Source of the DNA: an uncultured Eubacteriales bacterium
GTDB lineage: Bacteria; Bacillota; Clostridia; Lachnospirales; Lachnospiraceae
Reading direction: 5' to 3'
DNA: 45,847 nt
NCBI GenBank assembly: GCA_900314555.1
Contig: OMVQ01000078.1
Span: 1-45,847, forward strand
In this document: positions 42,224-45,847 of the stretch, in pieces
Position numbering within the stretch: position 1 is the stretch's first letter
Layout: each line of letters opens with the position of its first letter
Made by a program: the position numbers and the translations under genes
The notes under the pieces: generated by a model
Seen by the model: the letters and a program-made list of their open reading frames with translations, nothing else
What the model was told of the DNA's origin: nothing
Databases searched by the model: none

Positions 42224-43267
42224 TTAAGCACCCTCCTTCCACTTTTCATCAATGACTTCTAATTCAATATTTCGTTCTTTCAGATATTCCTGTATCTCTG
42301 AAAGCCTTGTGAAATTCTTCTGAAATTCAAGAATCATTTCACCTTTTGCCACACCACCAACATTTTTAGTTGATGCCTTCAGAATATTGACCGGTTCATT
42401 GAATTTAAGAATCATATTTGCAATTACCGGCTCAAATGCTGAATTTTCCGAATAAACAATTCTTATTCTTGTTCCATTCTGTATGTTATCTACTACATCA
42501 TAACTTTCTTTATCTGATAAGCTATCGCTGTCTGTACTAAGAAGTTCTTTCGCAACATCTGACTTAGGGTGATTAAATATCTCAACCGTATCGCCCTGCT
42601 CTACGATTACTCCCTCTTTCATAATTGCCACTTTAGTACATATCTCTCTGACAACTGACATCTGATGTGTAATGATTACTATTGTTATTCCAAATTCTTT
42701 ATTAATCTTCTTAAGCAATTCTAATATAGAAGATGTTGTCTGTGGGTCTAATGCACTTGTTGCCTCATCACAAAGAAGTATCTTAGGATTAGTAGCTAAT
42801 GCTCTTGCGATTGCAACTCTCTGCTTCTGTCCTCCTGAAAGTTGTGCCGGATATGCCTTAGCCTTATCCGAAAGTCCTACTATCTCAAGAAGTTCTTCTG
42901 CTCTTTTTCTCGCTGCTTTCTTAGATGTACCCTGTATATATAAAGGAAAACAAATGTTGTCAATTACTGTTTTCTGCATTAACAGATTGAAATGCTGGAA
43001 AATCATTCCGATGTTTTCTCTTTTCTTTCTAAGCTGTCGGCCTGATAAAGAGGATAATTCCTGTCCCTGGACTTTAACTGTTCCTTTAGTCGGACGTTCC
43101 AAATAATTCATACATCGGACAAGTGTACTTTTTCCTGCACCGGACATTCCGATTATTCCAAAGATTTCTCCTGCTTCGATTGAAAGACTTACATCATTTA
43201 AAGCATGTACTTCTCCGCCTTTTGTCTTAAAGGTTTTATATAAATTCTCTATTAAAATCTCAGACAT
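42224..43267 (-). CDS. metN: methionine ABC transporter ATP-binding protein MetN
   Basis: 347 residues. Walker A GMSGAGKST (40-48), Q-loop FQHF (90-93), signature LSGGQ (143-147), Walker B ILLCDE (163-168) and the H-loop His near 201 are all intact. The C-terminal ~80 residues (about 265-347) form the NIL domain, which binds methionine and inhibits transport. ATG with GGAGG nine bases upstream. First gene of the metNIQ operon. Confidence 0.96.
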   Translation of the reverse strand: MSEILIENLYKTFKTKGGEVHALNDVSLSIEAGEIFGIIGMSGAGKSTLVRCMNYLERPTKGTVKVQGQELSSLSGRQLRKKRENIGMIFQHFNLLMQKTVIDNICFPLYIQGTSKKAARKRAEELLEIVGLSDKAKAYPAQLSGGQKQRVAIARALATNPKILLCDEATSALDPQTTSSILELLKKINKEFGITIVIITHQMSVVREICTKVAIMKEGVIVEQGDTVEIFNHPKSDVAKELLSTDSDSLSDKESYDVVDNIQNGTRIRIVYSENSAFEPVIANMILKFNEPVNILKASTKNVGGVAKGEMILEFQKNFTRLSEIQEYLKERNIELEVIDEKWKEGA

Positions 43268-43380
43268 TTCTTTACCTCCATTTCATTTATATTTTCTTTT
43301 CATATTTCATCCTTACAAATCTATGGAAATATTTATTATTACTATTCCTATATGTTTTGTATGATTTCTTATGTCTAGTG

Positions 43381-43409
43381 ATTTTACATTGAACAGCACT
43401 AATTGTCAA
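43381..43409 (-). promoter_or_regulatory. metNIQ promoter
   Basis: On the minus strand a consensus TTGACA (43409-43404) and TAAAAT (43386-43381) are spaced 17 bp. The untranslated leader is about 105 bases. Confidence 0.8.
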
Positions 43410-43521
43410 CTATATTTTCTGATTTGTATAATATGTATTTCCTATGGTTTGTTATAGGTTTAAACTATAACGCAGTTTATTTCCGCTAAATATGGGGAAT
43501 TTTCAATATATTAAAGTGATA

Positions 43522-43616
43522 AAAGCTGTACATCAACGATTTTGTTCTACTCACCATTATCAGAACTACATCTGACTTACGGTGCTTAGTACATTATTCG
43601 TTAACATACAGCCTTT
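43522..43616. repeat. 95-bp nested imperfect hairpin
   Basis: Five short arms pair in order around a 6-base tip: AAAGCTGTA with TACAGCCTTT (one bulge), AACGA with TCGTT, TACT with AGTA, CACC with GGTG, and CAGA with TCTG, separated by near-symmetrical internal loops (4/4, 8/6, 0/3, 5/6). It lies 17 bases past the MerR-like gene and may be its terminator, a small RNA or a small repeat element. Confidence 0.55.
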
Positions 43617-43632
43617 CTGCGCACACTACTTC

Positions 43633-43974
43633 TTATTCAGTTAATTTAAATCTCAGGTAATCTATATCTTCTATGCATTTCTCATTTGAATGTATCTCAT
43701 CTAACAATACATTTCTCTTCTGTTTCAGAAGTCTTAATCTTACCGATTCTGTGTCATCACCTGCTAATTGCAATTCCATATATTTCTTTATTTCATCATT
43801 ATTAAAGCCAATATTTCGAAGTGTCATTATTATGCTGATTATTTCTAAATCGTCGTCATTATATTCCCATTCTTCATCAGACTTTTTAGTTTTTTTGCAT
43901 AAATTCCACATTTCATATTCCTCAAGAACTTCTATTGGAATGTTATATTTCTCGCTTACTTCTTTGATTGTCAT
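43633..43974 (-). CDS. small MerR-like transcription regulator
   Basis: 113 residues from the ATG at 43974 (GGAG ten bases upstream; an upstream TTG is only one base from that site). MTIKEVSEKYNI and the following helices, including YNDDDLEIISIIMTLRNIGFN, match the MerR winged-helix arrangement (about 1-70), followed by a helix suited to dimerisation. There is no effector domain, so it resembles short MerR members. The target is unknown; the neighbouring flavodoxin-lipoprotein gene is upstream on the same strand. Confidence 0.72.
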   Translation of the reverse strand: MTIKEVSEKYNIPIEVLEEYEMWNLCKKTKKSDEEWEYNDDDLEIISIIMTLRNIGFNNDEIKKYMELQLAGDDTESVRLRLLKQKRNVLLDEIHSNEKCIEDIDYLRFKLTE

Positions 43975-44092
43975 ACAATGCAAACTCCTAACTCTGCTTA
44001 GCTATCTGATATGCGATATTTGATATACTCTTTACTATCTCATATACTTATTGCTCTTGATATATGCTTTTATTCTTATATATTTTTATTTC

Positions 44093-44824
44093 TTATTTCA
44101 ATATGCCAATTTCTAAATCGTTAATCCAACTTGCAATATCATCCATCGTTGCATTGCTGCTAAATCTCTGTCCATCTTTCCAGGTTGCACCATCTGTTGA
44201 TTTTACTAAATTATCTGCACTTGAACCTATACCGCTGCTTGCCGATGTGCAAAACGGAACTATTATCTTACCCTCGAAATTATAACTTTCCACAAATGTA
44301 TTCATAATCTTAGGTGCTTTTCCCCACCAGATAGGATAGCCGATAAATACAATATCATATTGGTCTAAATTATCTATCTTGCCTGAAATTGCAGGACGTG
44401 CCGATGAATCATTATTCTCTACCGAACATCTGCTATTATCATCATTGTAATCAATATCTTCATCTGTATATGGCTGCTCCGGAACAATCTCATATAAATC
44501 TGCACCTGCAATATTTGCAATTTCCTTAGCAATATTTTCAGTTGTATGTGTTACCGAGAAATATGCCACTAATACTTTCTTATTTCCATTACCATTATCT
44601 GAATTCTTATCCTCTGCCCCCTGTGTCTCATCTGATGATAAATCTTTATTCTCCGTATTCTCTGAATTATCATTTGAAACATTCTTATCAGCCTGTCCAT
44701 TATCGGTCACGTCAGCTTTATTAGAAGTAGCCTTTTCATTATTCCCTTTCTTATCCGAACTTCCACACGCTGTAAGTATTAAAACCATTGTTAATATTAG
44801 TGATATAATTTTTATTTTCTTCAT
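44093..44824 (-). CDS. flavodoxin-domain lipoprotein
   Basis: 243 residues from the ATG at 44824 (GGAGG five bases upstream). The signal ends in ILTAC with lipid-Cys 20. A linker rich in N, D, S, E and K (21-80) leads to a flavodoxin-like domain (83-243): VLVAYFSVTHTTENIAKEIA holds the FMN-phosphate loop (SVTHTTENIA, a variant of the usual S.TGNT), and IGYPIWWGKAP is the usual second loop. Its likely role is an extracytoplasmic FMN-dependent electron carrier or reductase. The LysR gene lies 88 bases upstream on the same strand and may control it. Confidence 0.87.
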   Translation of the reverse strand: MKKIKIISLILTMVLILTACGSSDKKGNNEKATSNKADVTDNGQADKNVSNDNSENTENKDLSSDETQGAEDKNSDNGNGNKKVLVAYFSVTHTTENIAKEIANIAGADLYEIVPEQPYTDEDIDYNDDNSRCSVENNDSSARPAISGKIDNLDQYDIVFIGYPIWWGKAPKIMNTFVESYNFEGKIIVPFCTSASSGIGSSADNLVKSTDGATWKDGQRFSSNATMDDIASWINDLEIGILK

Positions 44825-44912
44825 ATGAACCTCCATTTAAACCTCTATTTCTTTAACAACATCTAAAGTATACTACTCATATTAATTTGGTGTCTAATAC
44901 CTCTTATCTTGT

Positions 44913-45758
44913 TTATGATATGCCTTTTATGTATTTCTTGGCAATATCTAAAAATACTGTTGCAGCCTTAGAAAGTGGTCTGTTCTTCTGCCATACCAAT
45001 ACACAGCCTGTCTCTAATGCCGGTGCAAATGGCACAAAGCTAAGATGTTCATAATCGTGGCTTATTTTAAAACATAAAGCAACTCCGATTCCATTTTCCA
45101 CCATTACTGCTGCATTATTTAATAAATTGTATGTACCGGCAATCTTGAGATTATCATAATATCCACCAAACCAGTTCGACAATTCATTTCTTACCATCTC
45201 ACGCTTCGCCATAAGAAGTGGTACATTTGCCAAATCTTCCGGTGTCACATACTCTTTCTCTGCTAATTTTGAATCATTTCTCACTAATACACCCCATCTT
45301 TCTTTTCTGTCCAGACGGATAAAATTATATTTAGATATGTCCACAGGTTCGGTCAAAAGCCCGATATCTACAATTCCTTTATCCATACGTTCCTTAATAT
45401 CATCAGCTATTGCCGTATACATTTCATATTGCACAAGTGGATATTCCTTTTGAAATTCAGCAATTATTTTCGCAAGTTCATAGACACTCATAGTTTCAGC
45501 ACTTCCAAATACTATCTCACCTGCTATCTCTTCCTGCCTCTCCGTAAATTCTCTCTCTGTCCTGTCCGCCAATGTAACTATATCCTGCGCACGTTTCTTC
45601 AATAACATTCCATCTTCCGTAAGATATACATTGTGCTTGCCCCTTTTCAATAATTTAGTTCCTAACTCCTCCTCAAGCTGCATAAGTTGTCTCGAAAGCG
45701 TCGGTTGTGTAATATGTAGTAATTCTGCTGCCTTCGTTATATTTTCCTCCCTTGCCAC
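44913..45758 (-). CDS. LysR-family regulator, N-terminus shortened or frameshifted
   Basis: 281 residues from the GTG at 45758. The LysR winged helix (ENITKAAELLHITQPTLSRQL) and effector domain (about 80-281) are clear, but the usual first ~11 residues (M.LR.L.YFL.V) are missing. In another frame an ATG at 45789 reads M-V-L-R and lies 31 bases before the in-frame GTG, where 33 would be expected, so a 2-base deletion may have cut the normal start off. The GTG has no good ribosome site. It probably once activated the neighbouring flavodoxin gene; whether it is still made is unclear. Confidence 0.8.
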   Translation of the reverse strand: MAREENITKAAELLHITQPTLSRQLMQLEEELGTKLLKRGKHNVYLTEDGMLLKKRAQDIVTLADRTEREFTERQEEIAGEIVFGSAETMSVYELAKIIAEFQKEYPLVQYEMYTAIADDIKERMDKGIVDIGLLTEPVDISKYNFIRLDRKERWGVLVRNDSKLAEKEYVTPEDLANVPLLMAKREMVRNELSNWFGGYYDNLKIAGTYNLLNNAAVMVENGIGVALCFKISHDYEHLSFVPFAPALETGCVLVWQKNRPLSKAATVFLDIAKKYIKGIS

Positions 45759-45847
45759 AGTATAATCTCTCGGAATCTCTAAGCACCATTCTATAAGGCT
45801 TTCGGATTCCTTTTTTTATAAAATCCCCCACTTTTTTATCAAAAAAC

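Larger units (their letters stand above)
43268..43632. other. metNIQ leader and upstream structured region
   Basis: No gene. It holds the metN promoter (43381-43409), a ~110-base leader without a SAM riboswitch, a dyad with arms GTTATAG/CTATAAC around GTTTAAAC (43451-43471, about 40 bp upstream of the -35, possible regulator site), and the nested hairpin at 43522-43616. Confidence 0.6.

Noticed and set aside
42672..43106. 144-codon open frame on the plus strand
   Set aside because: It lies wholly opposite metN, which has all family motifs; it has no ribosome site and no recognisable product.
43268..43403. SAM (S-box) riboswitch expected before metNIQ
   Set aside because: Both conserved S-box segments and a terminator-antiterminator arrangement are absent from the ~105-base leader.

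Overview
The window is AT-rich DNA with Gram-positive ribosome binding sites (GGAGG type), many lipoproteins with Cys lipoboxes, SipW/TasA-type surface proteins, HD-GYP/EAL signalling proteins and a MetNIQ transporter. Together these point to a low-GC gut-type Clostridia, most likely a Lachnospiraceae member; I cannot name the species. Almost every gene lies on the minus strand; only a MATE exporter and an esterase are on the plus strand.

Layout, left to right. (1) 146-1447: a membrane HD-GYP protein. Upstream of it is a MerR-type operator/promoter, apparently duplicated from the MerR-MATE locus, and then an inverted-repeat element. (2) 1738-7887: a four-gene operon for three anchored surface proteins and a secreted M4 (thermolysin-like) lipoprotein protease. 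(3) 8272-10214: an RloA/RloB (AbiL-like) two-gene defence module. (4) 10311-12890: a MerR regulator and divergent MATE exporter, with two copies of a ~135-bp multi-hairpin repeat element. (5) 12906-14573: a CarD-family regulator, then a toxin-antitoxin pair whose PemK/MazF-type toxin gene is broken by a 1-nt frameshift and fused to a NUDIX-like domain.

(6) 14694-39339 is the centrepiece: twelve tightly spaced minus-strand genes (~24.6 kb). In transcription order they encode an HD-GYP protein, three TasA-like proteins with N-terminal membrane anchors, a membrane-anchored McrB-like AAA+ ATPase, a protein resembling DUF2357 (the usual McrB-associated partner) but with no visible nuclease, a SipW-type signal peptidase, three more TasA-like or SipW-type surface proteins, a 4121-residue secreted protein with GLUG-like beta-solenoid repeats, and a protein with degenerate GGDEF and altered EAL domains. 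I read this as a candidate undescribed surface-fibre export/assembly system. In it, a McrBC-like ATPase pair appears to have been recruited next to SipW/TasA components and bracketed by cyclic-di-GMP modules. The gene content is seen in the sequence; the joint function is inference.

(7) 39619-40503: an HSL-type esterase (+), sharing a strong two-way terminator with the metNIQ methionine ABC transporter operon (40588-43267, minus). (8) 43633-45758: a small MerR-like regulator, a flavodoxin-domain lipoprotein and a LysR regulator with a damaged or missing N-terminus at the right edge.
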